A stretch of 7,257 bases of DNA from an uncultured Eubacteriales bacterium (GCA_900319835.1 ONPY01000097.1:1-7257); one strand, 5' to 3'; counted from the stretch's first letter, positions 1-6,292 are shown. A program made the numbers and translations. Notes: generated by a model not told the origin, from the sequence alone.

Positions 1-60
1 GCACTAATAATTATATTTTTGGTTGCCTTCTTTTAGGCGAAGTGTTAATATTTATAGTAT
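1..60. other. AT-rich left flank abutting a broken metG
   Basis: This stretch is about 27% G+C by hand count (16 of 60), while the next 60 bases are about 57% and the following gene is higher still. It contains a TAA at 5-7 in the frame of the downstream gene, so that gene cannot be read through from the left. I recognise no transposase, terminal inverted repeat or target duplication, but the abrupt composition change is what the edge of an inserted element, a deletion junction or an assembly join would look like. A TATAGT at 53-58 resembles a -10 box but has no good -35 partner. Confidence 0.45.
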
Positions 61-556
61 GGTGAGAGAGTTGATCGCAGGTACGGGAATACTCCCGACG
101 ATGAAGCCGTTGGATCTGCCAAAGAAGGAGACTGCCGCCGCGCCCGAGGCCGCCGCCGCGCCAGCCGCAGAGGAGGTCATCGACTTTTCCAAGGTGGAGA
201 TCGAGCCGCTCTTTGCCGATCTGGTGGACTTTGAGACCTTTTCCAAATCCGATTTCCGCGCCGTCAAGGTGCTCTCCTGCGAGGCGGTAAAGAAGTCCAA
301 GAAGCTGCTGAAGTTTACCCTGGACGACGGCAGCGGCGTGCCGCGTACCATCCTCAGCGGCATCCACGCTTACTATGAGCCGGAGGAACTGGTGGGCAAG
401 ACTTGCCTTGCCATCACCAATCTGCCGCCCCGGGCTATGATGGGTATCGACTCCTGCGGTATGCTGATTTCCGCCGTGCACCATGAAAACGGCGAGGAGC
501 GTCTGCACCTGCTGATGCTCGATCCCCATATCCCCGCCGGGGCCAAGATGTACTGA
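59..556 (+). pseudogene. metG: Methionyl-tRNA synthetase C-terminal tRNA-binding domain, detached from catalytic part
   Basis: The product is an OB-fold tRNA-binding domain of the EMAPII/Arc1p/Trbp111 type, which MetRS carries at its C-terminus to dimerise and bind tRNA. Counting from ATG 59, residues 1-25 resemble the MetRS linker (an AGTGILPTMKPL stretch), residues 26-40 are an Ala/Pro/Glu-rich tether, and the domain proper starts near residue 60. Diagnostic segments are FSKSDFRAVKV, KKSKKLLKFTLDDG, ILSGIHAYYEPEELVGK and PRAMMGIDSCGML. A complete MetRS is usually 630-680 residues; here 165 remain and a stop lies upstream in frame. The catalytic HIGH and KMSKS regions are absent. ATG 59 and ATG 101 both lack a convincing ribosome binding site; a small hairpin (84-97) sits just before ATG 101. 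The fragment could instead be expressed as a free tRNA-binding protein, but the retained linker favours truncation. The domain assignment is firm; the pseudogene status is inference. Confidence 0.7.
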
Positions 557-570
557 TTTCGAACAACCGT

Positions 571-600
571 GAGCCCGCTGAGCATTCAGCGGGCTCTTTG
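571..600 (+). terminator. Rho-independent terminator after metG fragment
   Basis: A perfect 11-bp stem, GAGCCCGCTGA (571-581) with TCAGCGGGCTC (586-596), closes a GCAT loop. It is followed by only three T residues and begins 14 bases after the TGA stop. The stem is strong but the T-tract is short, so some read-through into cca is possible. Confidence 0.8.
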
Positions 601-622
601 AAAAAGGAGGAGGTGAAGGAGC

Positions 623-2023
623 GTGGACGAGGACGTTCGTCTGGCACGGTGCCTTGCCGAGGAAGTGGACCGAGCCGGCGGGACGGCTTATTTCGTCGGC
701 GGCTGTGTGCGGGATGCGCTGCTCGGTCGGGAAAACAAGGATCTTGATCTGGAGATCCATGGGGTCCAAGCGGAAAAGCTGGAAGAGATTCTGGACGGAC
801 TCGGGGAGCGGGTCACCATGGGCGCGAGCTTCGGCGTCATGGGGTTGAAGCACGCGCACCTGGACATTGCCATACCGCGCTCTGAAACCGCTACCGGCAG
901 AGGCCATAAGGACTTTTCTGTGTTTGTCGACCCCTTTCTCGGCGAGGAAAAGGCGGCCTCCCGCCGGGATTTTACAATCAACGCCCTGATGCAGAACGTA
1001 CTCACCGGCGAGATCCTGGATTTTTACGGCGGCAGGGAGGACCTCGAAAAGGGTCGTATTCGGCACGTCAACCCCGCATCCTTTGGGGAGGACCCGCTGC
1101 GAGTTTTCCGGGCGGCGCAGTTTGCCGCGCGCTTCGGCTTCACCGTGGCGCCGGAGACGGTGGAACTCTGCTCCACAATGGCGGTGGACGCACTGGCGGG
1201 AGAGCGTGTGCTGGGGGAACTGGAAAAGGCCCTGCTGAAGGCGCGGCGGCCCTCGGTTTTCTTTGAGATCCTGCGGCGGATGGGTCAGCTCTCCGTCTGG
1301 TTTCCGGAGCTTGAAGCGCTGATCGGCGTTCCGCAGAACCCGACACACCACCCGGAGGGGGACGTCTGGACGCACACGATGCAGGTGCTGGACGAGGCGG
1401 CCGCCCTGCGGGAGCAGACCAGCGTGTCGCTGGGCTTTCTGCTCTCCGCCCTGTGCCACGATTTCGGAAAGGCGGAGACCACCGAACTGGTGCGGGGGAG
1501 CCTGCACGCCTATGGCCACGAGCAGGCAGGCCTGCCGCTGGCGGAGCGCTTTCTGCAGCGCATGACACAAAGCCAGAAGCTGCATGCCTATGTGCAGAAC
1601 ATGGCGCTGCTGCACATGGAGCCCAACAAGCTGGCGGCGGCAGGCGCGAAGAGCAGGAGCTTCATGCGGCTCTATGACCGCTCCTGCTGCCCGGAGGATC
1701 TGCTGCTGCTGGCCCGCGCGGACTTTATGGGGCGACAGGGGACACCGGAGGCGCGCGAGGCGCTGGAGCGGGAATATGTCCCCATTGAGCAAACCCTGCG
1801 GGAGATGCTGGCGCTCTACCGGGAACGGATGTGTCAGCCGACTGTGACGGGCAGGGATCTGATTCAGGCGGGGTGCCGGCCGGGGGAGGATTTCGGCGAG
1901 GCCCTGGACTATGCCCACAAGCTGCGCCTGGCGGGACTACCCTTCGATCAACAGCTGAAACAGACGCTCGGGTATCTCATCTCGCTGCGAAAGAAGAGAG
2001 AAAAAAGTGGGAATACCATCTGA
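623..2023 (+). CDS. cca: CCA-adding tRNA nucleotidyltransferase with HD domain
   Basis: This enzyme builds or repairs the 3' CCA end of tRNA from CTP and ATP without a template. The 466-residue protein shows the class II nucleotidyltransferase head: FVGGCVRD (24-31), LG at 34-35, the metal-binding pair D40 and D42 in KDLDLEI, and a third carboxylate at D81. RRDFTINALM (114-123) is the ribose-recognition motif. GEDPLRVFRAAQFAARF (155-171) contains the ExDxxR-type element that selects the base. An HD phosphohydrolase-type domain follows, with H251, H279-D280 and H299, as in E. coli-type enzymes of similar length; B. subtilis-type enzymes lack it. The start is GTG at 623, with AGGAGGAGGT at 605-614 about eight bases upstream. 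Hairpin terminators lie on both sides, so transcription comes either from leakage through the upstream hairpin or from a promoter I could not identify in 557-622. A pure poly(A) polymerase is less likely. Nothing looks broken. Confidence 0.95.
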   Translation: MDEDVRLARCLAEEVDRAGGTAYFVGGCVRDALLGRENKDLDLEIHGVQAEKLEEILDGLGERVTMGASFGVMGLKHAHLDIAIPRSETATGRGHKDFSVFVDPFLGEEKAASRRDFTINALMQNVLTGEILDFYGGREDLEKGRIRHVNPASFGEDPLRVFRAAQFAARFGFTVAPETVELCSTMAVDALAGERVLGELEKALLKARRPSVFFEILRRMGQLSVWFPELEALIGVPQNPTHHPEGDVWTHTMQVLDEAAALREQTSVSLGFLLSALCHDFGKAETTELVRGSLHAYGHEQAGLPLAERFLQRMTQSQKLHAYVQNMALLHMEPNKLAAAGAKSRSFMRLYDRSCCPEDLLLLARADFMGRQGTPEAREALEREYVPIEQTLREMLALYRERMCQPTVTGRDLIQAGCRPGEDFGEALDYAHKLRLAGLPFDQQLKQTLGYLISLRKKREKSGNTI

Positions 2024-2030
2024 ACGATTT

Positions 2031-2062
2031 GCACCCTGCCGGTTTGGCAGGGTGCTTTCTGT
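2031..2062 (+). terminator. Rho-independent terminator after cca
   Basis: A perfect 10-bp stem, GCACCCTGCC (2031-2040) with GGCAGGGTGC (2046-2055), has a GGTTT loop and is followed by TTTCTGT. It begins eight bases after the cca stop. Confidence 0.88.
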
Positions 2063-2064
2063 CA

Positions 2065-2093
2065 TTGCACAATGAAAAAAAGTGTGCTAAACT
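2065..2093 (+). promoter_or_regulatory. Candidate promoter for the DUF89 remnant-mtnN-DUF218 unit
   Basis: TTGCAC (2065-2070) and TAAACT (2088-2093) are separated by exactly 17 bases, and TG at 2085-2086 gives an extended -10. The hexamer matches are modest (3/6 and 4/6). The site lies between the cca terminator and the next start codon. Short inverted arms GCACA (2067-2071) and TGTGC (2083-2087) fall between the two boxes and could be an operator. No promoter-like pair is visible in 2471-2533, so mtnN probably depends on this one. Confidence 0.5.
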
Positions 2094-2119
2094 GGAAAAA
2101 AACAAATGGAGAGAGCGCA

Positions 2120-2470
2120 ATGGCGATGGCGGCGTGCTGTGTGCCCTGCCTGCTGGAAAAGCAGAGACTGGCGTGCGGCGATGAGGAATACCTGGCGGAG
2201 GTCAGGCATATCGTGGAAAACCGGCGGGACTGTGACAGCCCGCCTTATTTGGTGTACCTGTTTCAGCAGGCCTATGAGCGGCGTTTCGGGAAGGGCTCGC
2301 CCTACGGCGCCGTAAAGAAGCAGTACAACAACCTGGTGCTGGCCATGGAGCATGCGATCCGCGGGCAGGGAAGACATATATTCTATTCTTTTCTATGCAA
2401 GTGCGAGCTGTTTACCCGGAGATTTCAGGTTCCAAAATTCAGCGGCGTTTTTGCCGAGGAATGGAAATAA
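2120..2470 (+). pseudogene. DUF89/ARMT1-like phosphatase with internal in-frame deletion
   Basis: I read this as both ends of a DUF89 (ARMT1-like, metal-dependent damage-control phosphatase) protein fused after loss of the middle. Residues 1-80 match the family's helical N-terminal part: a CVPC motif at 7-10, a helical stretch, then SPYGAVKKQYNN (60-71), like the usual DPY...K..N signature. From about residue 82 the sequence is GQGRHIFYSFLCKCELFTRRF, resembling the last 35 or so residues of family members (a GQG motif, then an aromatic-rich FLCKC strand and a VP...G tail). Typical members are about 280-290 residues; this one has 116, and the Asp/Asn-bearing catalytic core is absent. The junction lies near 2355-2375 and keeps the frame. 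ATG 2120 is preferred because GGAGAG at 2108-2113 precedes it; an upstream in-frame ATG at 2072 lies inside the promoter. It is the first gene of a unit with mtnN, 63 bases before it. It is probably inactive, though a small stable remnant or scaffold cannot be excluded. Family recognition is from memory of the motifs. Confidence 0.65.
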
Positions 2471-2533
2471 AAACAGACGCTGACAGGCGGCCCCGACACG
2501 GGACAGGCCGGGCCATATACAGGAGGTAAGCGC

Positions 2534-3250
2534 ATGGACGAAGAAAAATTGGCCCCCATTGGGATTATCGGCGCTATGGACGAGGAGCTGGCCATGCTCA
2601 AGGCTGCGGCGCACGCGGCGGATTGCCAGACGCTGGCGGGGATGGATTTCTGCAGGGGAAAGCTCGGCGGCAGGGATGTGGTCATTGTCAAAAGCGGCAT
2701 CGGAAAGGTCAACGCCGGCATCTGCGCACAGCTTCTGATCACTTGCTTCGGCGTGTGCCGGATCATCAACACCGGTGTGGGCGGCGCGCTGGACCAAAGA
2801 CTCAACATCGGGGATGTGGTGATTTCCACCGATGTGGTGCAGCATGACTTCGACGTCAGCCCCATCGGCTTTGCCAGGGGCGAGGTCCCATATACGGGCC
2901 TCACGGCGTTCCCGGCCGATGACGTGATGCGTAAAGATGCCGCTGCCGCTGCGCGCGATGCCGCGGCGGGCTCCCTGGTGCTGGAGGGGCGCGTCTGCTC
3001 CGGCGACCAGTTCATTGCCTCCCGCAATCAGAAGCAGGCCATTTTGAACACCTTCGGCGGCCTTTGCTGTGAGATGGAGGGCGGCGCTGTGGCGCAGGTC
3101 TGCTGGCTCAACCATGTGCCCTTTGTGATTATCCGCGCCATTTCAGACAGGGCCGATCACGCGGAGGAGATCAATTACACAGCCTTTGCCGGTCTCACGG
3201 CACGGCGCAGTGCGGCCACTGTCCGTGCCATGATCGAGCATGAGGCCTGA
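2534..3250 (+). CDS. mtnN: 5'-methylthioadenosine/S-adenosylhomocysteine nucleosidase
   Basis: This cytoplasmic enzyme hydrolyses MTA and SAH (and 5'-deoxyadenosine) to adenine plus the thioribose or ribosyl product. It clears inhibitors of SAM-dependent methylation, polyamine synthesis and radical-SAM chemistry. The 238-residue length is normal after a short N-terminal extension. Visible signatures are GIIGAMDEE (10-18, where E18 corresponds to catalytic E12 of the E. coli enzyme), NTGVGGAL (79-86), DVVQHDFDV (100-108), SGDQF (156-160), EMEGG (180-184, with E182 as the ribose-binding glutamate) and RAISDRAD (201-208, with D205 as the general acid). The usual MEGAA stretch reads MEGGA here, a mild change. 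AGGAGGT (2521-2527) lies six bases before ATG 2534. The gene sits in a same-strand run with the DUF89 remnant and the DUF218 gene, whose start overlaps its last 11 bases. Confidence 0.95.
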   Translation: MDEEKLAPIGIIGAMDEELAMLKAAAHAADCQTLAGMDFCRGKLGGRDVVIVKSGIGKVNAGICAQLLITCFGVCRIINTGVGGALDQRLNIGDVVISTDVVQHDFDVSPIGFARGEVPYTGLTAFPADDVMRKDAAAAARDAAAGSLVLEGRVCSGDQFIASRNQKQAILNTFGGLCCEMEGGAVAQVCWLNHVPFVIIRAISDRADHAEEINYTAFAGLTARRSAATVRAMIEHEA

Positions 3251-4214
3251 TAAGCCGGGACTGGCCATACGCCTTCTGGCTCTGTTGCTCCTGTGTCTGC
3301 TGCTGTCACTGCTGATCTGGATGCGGACACTGCCGGTCCCGGAGAAACGCCCTCTAGAAAGCCTGACTGTGGAAACAGCAGGGCCCGTTCCGCTCCCGAT
3401 TTTAAGCACAGAACCGGCGCAGACGCCTGCGCCTGAGAGCCCCGCGCCGACTGTGGCAGCACCGGCGGGCGCGCCGTTGGTGTACACGGAGGAGAGCTAC
3501 CGGCTTGTCAGTGACCTGGTCTATACCTATGCCGCGCGGCAGCAGGAGGGTGAACCTGAGATTCAAGAGGGGCTGAGCCGCCTGAAGGAGACGGATCCCC
3601 GGCTCGGCGCCGTGTGGGAGGAGATTATGAAGCTCTGGGACGATGTCAACACAGAGCTCGTTGTCTCGGCCGAGATCCCGGAGGGACTTGCTGAGGATGA
3701 GAGCCTCTGCATTGTGGTATTGGGTTTTCAGCTCCATGCCGACGGCAGTATGGCCGAGGAGTTGCTGGGCCGCTGCAGGACAGCCCTTGCCTTTGCCGAG
3801 CGCTATCCGCGCTCCCGCATCGCTGTGACCGGCGGCGGAACCGCCTATCAGAACCGAACGGCGACCGAGGCCGGTGTCATGGCCCAATGGCTGCGCGAGC
3901 AGGGAGTGGAGCCGGAACGGATCCTGGTGGAGGACCGCTCCCTCACCACGGCAGACAACGCCGTCTTTACCTGTGAATTGCTGCGGCGGAGTGCGCCCGG
4001 AGTCAGGATGCTCGCCATCGTCTCCAGCGATTACCACCTGCCCTTAGGCGTACTGCTCTTTGAGGAAAAGGCGATCCTGCTCGGGGCGGAGGAAGGGGAG
4101 CAGCCCTTCCATGTTGCGGCCTGCGCTGCCTGGGACACCCAGGGGCAGTTTCGGCCTGACACGCCCATGGAGCAAAGGGCCTATCTCTGGAGTGTGGCCG
4201 ACCCGCGCTATTGA
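3240..4214 (+). CDS. Membrane-anchored DUF218 (YdcF/SanA/ElyC-like) protein
   Basis: This 324-residue protein has an N-terminal hydrophobic helix (about 8-28) after a basic start, consistent with a signal anchor. A Pro/Ala/Thr-rich linker follows (about 48-80), then a helical spacer (82-150), then a DUF218 domain (about 155-297). Domain landmarks are CIVVLGFQL (157-165), VTGGG (196-200), E210, EDRSLTTADNA (231-241) and VSSDYH (261-266). These match the Rossmann-like DUF218 fold of YdcF, SanA and ElyC, proteins tied to envelope or peptidoglycan-precursor homeostasis; the biochemical activity is unsettled. The catalytic-looking domain would face outside the membrane. The spacer between linker and domain makes it longer than the usual 200-260 residues. 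ATG 3240 overlaps the mtnN stop, and I see no Shine-Dalgarno sequence before it, so translational coupling to mtnN is likely. A strong terminator follows. Confidence 0.85.
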   Translation: MRPDKPGLAIRLLALLLLCLLLSLLIWMRTLPVPEKRPLESLTVETAGPVPLPILSTEPAQTPAPESPAPTVAAPAGAPLVYTEESYRLVSDLVYTYAARQQEGEPEIQEGLSRLKETDPRLGAVWEEIMKLWDDVNTELVVSAEIPEGLAEDESLCIVVLGFQLHADGSMAEELLGRCRTALAFAERYPRSRIAVTGGGTAYQNRTATEAGVMAQWLREQGVEPERILVEDRSLTTADNAVFTCELLRRSAPGVRMLAIVSSDYHLPLGVLLFEEKAILLGAEEGEQPFHVAACAAWDTQGQFRPDTPMEQRAYLWSVADPRY

Positions 4215-4227
4215 AAGACAGATGATG

Positions 4228-4265
4228 AAAAGACTCCCGGCGCTGTTCTGCGCCGGGAGTCTTTT
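4228..4265. terminator. Bidirectional terminator between convergent units
   Basis: Sixteen perfect base pairs, AAAAGACTCCCGGCGC (4228-4243) with GCGCCGGGAGTCTTTT (4250-4265), enclose a TGTTCT loop. The T-run at the 3' arm serves the + strand, and the A-run at the 5' arm becomes a T-run for the - strand. The element therefore closes both the DUF218 gene and the EFR1 gene. Confidence 0.93.
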
Positions 4266-4279
4266 CGGTATACCGCGGT

Positions 4280-5062
4280 TTAGTCGATATGGACCAGCTT
4301 TTCCATCAGGTCTGCCGCTGAGACGTTCGGGTTGTGGTAGTGCTCGCGCACATCGGTGATACGGCCGAGGGAGATGGCACCCTTGGGGCAGTACTGCAGG
4401 CAGCTCAGACACTGTACGCAGTCGGTGCCAAAGTCGGGGCGGCCGGATTTCATGTTGATGTTCCCGCGGGGACAGAGTCTGGCGCACTGGCCGCAGCCGA
4501 TGCAGGCGACGCTGACGGCAAAGCCCTTGGCCTTCAGCGCGGCGATCTTGGGCCAGGCGGCGTTCTCGGCGGCGTTGAAGCCGCTGCGCGGCGGGATGGC
4601 ATCGGTTTTCACGCCGGAGAGCACATCGCCCGCGATGGCTTTGGCCAGGGTCTCCGCGCGGCGCTGGGCCTTTTCGGGGCTCATGGGCGGCACCATCATG
4701 GTGTGGGGGAAGAGCCAGATGCAGCTGCACTGGTGCGTGACAGTTTTCCAATAATCCAGCTTGACCAGCTTGTTGAGCTCATACAGGCCGGTGCCCGCAT
4801 AGCTGGAGGACTGGCTGACGGCGAAGGTGTAGGCGCCGGGGCGGATCGTGAGGAGCTTGACGTGCTCCAGAAAATCCACAGGCGCGCCGCCGCCGTAGCA
4901 GGGAAAGACAAAGCCAACACGCTCAGCGTCCCCGGTGTCGGTCAGCGCGGGGTAGTTTCGGAGGCTGACAAGGTCGGTGTCGCCCAGAACCGAGGCGATG
5001 TTTCTTGCCATATCCAGACAGTTGCCGGTGCCGGAGAAATAGAAGATGATGTTTTTACTCAT
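4280..5062 (-). CDS. EFR1-type flavodoxin/ferredoxin electron-transfer protein
   Basis: This 260-residue cytoplasmic redox protein combines a flavodoxin-like N-terminal domain with a bacterial ferredoxin C-terminal domain. FYFSGTGN (7-14) is the FMN phosphate-binding loop, and PCYGGGAP (54-61) fits a second flavin-contact loop. Two [4Fe-4S] motifs follow: C187, C190, C193 with C197, and C215, C218, C221 with C225, each ending in Cys-Pro. Together they resemble the EFR1 family common in Clostridia. The physiological partners are unknown; the protein could shuttle electrons between FMN and clusters for a reductase or a radical-SAM enzyme. AAAAGGAG (minus strand, 5078 to 5071) sits eight bases before the ATG at 5062. 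It lies 58 bases downstream of the pyruvate-kinase-like gene on the same strand, and I see no convincing promoter in that gap, so co-transcription is likely. It ends at the shared bidirectional terminator. Confidence 0.9.
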   Translation of the reverse strand: MSKNIIFYFSGTGNCLDMARNIASVLGDTDLVSLRNYPALTDTGDAERVGFVFPCYGGGAPVDFLEHVKLLTIRPGAYTFAVSQSSSYAGTGLYELNKLVKLDYWKTVTHQCSCIWLFPHTMMVPPMSPEKAQRRAETLAKAIAGDVLSGVKTDAIPPRSGFNAAENAAWPKIAALKAKGFAVSVACIGCGQCARLCPRGNINMKSGRPDFGTDCVQCLSCLQYCPKGAISLGRITDVREHYHNPNVSAADLMEKLVHID

Positions 5063-5120
5063 GGCGGATGCTCCTTTTCGATATTAGTGAAAGTGTTTTT
5101 GCGGTGATTGCTTCGGCAAA

Positions 5121-6113
5121 TCAGACCATAGCCTGCAGATAGGCTTCGGCCTGCGCCGCGGTATTGGCCAGATACCGGATGACCTCCACCGGGTATGCAC
5201 CCACGGCGGTCTCCCCGGTGACCATGACGGAGGCGGTGCCGTCACAGACGGCGTTGAAAATGTCGCTCACCTCGGCGCGGGTCGGCACGGCGCTGTGCTC
5301 CATGCTGGCAAGCATCTGGGTGACCACCATAAAAGCACGGCCATGGGCGCGGCATTTTGCGGCGATCTCCTTCTGTAACCGGGGAAGCTCCCAGAGCGGC
5401 ATGGCATTTCCCAGATCGCCTCTGGCGATGACGATCTCGTCGCAGGCGGGGATCAGTTCCTCCAGATTGGCCACACCCTCCAGATTCTCGATTTTGGCAA
5501 AGAGACGGATGTCATCACATCCGGCGTCACACAGCGCGCGCCGCACAGTCTCCAGATCTCTCCGATCCCGGACAAAGGGCTGCATGACGGCGGTGACGCC
5601 ATATTGCCTGGCATAGGAGATGTTCTGCAGATCCAGCTCGGTCATGGTTGGCGGATGCAGACGGGAGCCCGGCAGCGCGATGCTCTTGCGGCTGCGCAGC
5701 ACGCCGCCGCGCAGGACGCGGGCCAGAGCAAAATCCGTGCTGGTATGGAGAATCTCCAGCAGCAGTTTCCCATCATCCAGCAGCATTTGCTGGCCGGGGA
5801 GAAGGTGCGGCAAGACCAGAACCGGCACAGGGATACCCTCCGCGCCGACGGTGATCTCCTGGCCCTCTGACAGCTCCAGCGGCTCTGGGAGCGCTCCGAC
5901 GCGCAGCTCCGGCCCCTGCATGTCGATCAATAGCTGGGCGCGTTTGCCGCAGCGCTTTGCGGCCTCATGCATGGCGGCTAGCTGGGAGGCCGCGTGGGGC
6001 AGCGTGACATGGGACAGATTCAGTCTGAGACCGGTCATCCCGGCCTCAAACATGGCGGCGAGCGTTTCTACATCCGAACAGGCGGGGCCGAGAGTTCCAT
6101 ATAGATCCAGCAT
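5121..6113 (-). CDS. pyk: Pyruvate-kinase-like protein lacking the C-terminal domain
   Basis: The family transfers phosphate from phosphoenolpyruvate to ADP, giving pyruvate and ATP. Conserved parts are GTLGPA (6-11), RLNLSH (30-35), DMQGPEL (64-70), DDGK (113-116) in the B domain, and KSIALPG (143-149). AKIENLEGV (206-214) holds the catalytic lysine K207 and the metal ligand E209; ARGDLG (230-235) has the metal ligand D233. VTQMLASM (264-271), PTRAEVSD (277-284) and TGETA (299-303) complete the barrel. Family enzymes are usually about 470 residues or more. This one stops at 330, just after the barrel, so the whole C-terminal domain that binds effectors and supports the tetramer is absent. 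There is no sign of a frameshift: the stop is followed directly by intergenic sequence. The usual DTKGPE reads DMQGPE, altering positions near the monovalent-cation and phosphate site. GAGGAG (6125 to 6120, minus strand) precedes ATG 6113 by six bases. It could be an active unregulated kinase or a repurposed paralogue. Confidence 0.85.
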   Translation of the reverse strand: MLDLYGTLGPACSDVETLAAMFEAGMTGLRLNLSHVTLPHAASQLAAMHEAAKRCGKRAQLLIDMQGPELRVGALPEPLELSEGQEITVGAEGIPVPVLVLPHLLPGQQMLLDDGKLLLEILHTSTDFALARVLRGGVLRSRKSIALPGSRLHPPTMTELDLQNISYARQYGVTAVMQPFVRDRRDLETVRRALCDAGCDDIRLFAKIENLEGVANLEELIPACDEIVIARGDLGNAMPLWELPRLQKEIAAKCRAHGRAFMVVTQMLASMEHSAVPTRAEVSDIFNAVCDGTASVMVTGETAVGAYPVEVIRYLANTAAQAEAYLQAMV

Positions 6114-6140
6114 ACTGTTCTCCTCATAAACATCACATTC

Positions 6141-6156
6141 CGGAGCGGAAGCGCTC
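6141..6156 (-). other. Small hairpin in the pyruvate-kinase-like leader
   Basis: The 6-bp stem GGAGCG (6142-6147) with CGCTCC (6152-6157) closes a four-base loop. It would lie close to the 5' end of the minus-strand transcript and about 17 bases upstream of its ribosome binding site. It could stabilise the mRNA end; no regulatory role is shown by the sequence. Confidence 0.4.
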
Positions 6157-6164
6157 CTTTAAGC

Positions 6165-6192
6165 AGTATACCACGCTTTTGCAAAAGAGCAA
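6165..6192 (-). promoter_or_regulatory. Candidate promoter of the pyruvate-kinase/EFR1 unit
   Basis: On the minus strand TATACT (6170 to 6165, 5/6 match) is preceded by TGG, giving an extended -10. TTGCTC (6192 to 6187) lies 16 bases upstream as a weak -35. The expected transcript start near 6158 gives a leader of about 45 bases. Confidence 0.6.
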
Positions 6193-6250
6193 AGGGGCAA
6201 TCTGCCGGGGGAGAGCATAGGGAAAAACGGTGGAAAAAACAGAGTAATAC

Positions 6251-6279
6251 TGGACATTTGTTGGACAGTGCGTGATAAT
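6251..6279 (+). promoter_or_regulatory. Near-consensus promoter for the membrane-protein/DUF6765 unit
   Basis: TGGACA (6251-6256, 5/6 match) and GATAAT (6274-6279, 5/6 match) are spaced by 17 bases, a good vegetative-sigma promoter pointing right. Transcription would begin near 6286 and run about 200 bases before the first gene. It diverges from the pyruvate-kinase promoter some 60 bases away. A second TGGACA at 6262-6267, eleven bases after the first, sits between the two boxes. Confidence 0.65.
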
Positions 6280-6292
6280 TTGAACATAAAAT

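Noticed and set aside
11..1918. A 635-codon open frame on the minus strand opposite metG and cca
   Set aside because: It is exactly antisense to two clearly recognised proteins, has Arg/His/Gln/Pro-rich low-information composition, and matches no family. GC-rich third-position bias in the sense genes readily leaves such frames open.
2072..2119. Upstream ATG at 2072 as start of the DUF89 remnant
   Set aside because: It lies between the candidate promoter boxes and just after a terminator, has no ribosome binding site, and would add 16 residues not typical of the family. ATG 2120 has GGAGAG in front.
2393..3115. Minus-strand open frames of about 200-240 codons across mtnN
   Set aside because: They mirror the mtnN coding region, lack good ribosome binding sites and show no recognisable motif.
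4334..5107. A plus-strand 257-codon open frame antisense to the EFR1 gene
   Set aside because: The opposite strand encodes conserved FMN-loop and ferredoxin motifs. The plus-strand product is Gly/Ala/His-rich and has no motif.
5063..5120. A separate promoter for the EFR1 gene (TAATAT at 5086 to 5081, minus strand)
   Set aside because: No acceptable -35 hexamer occurs 15-19 bases upstream of it.
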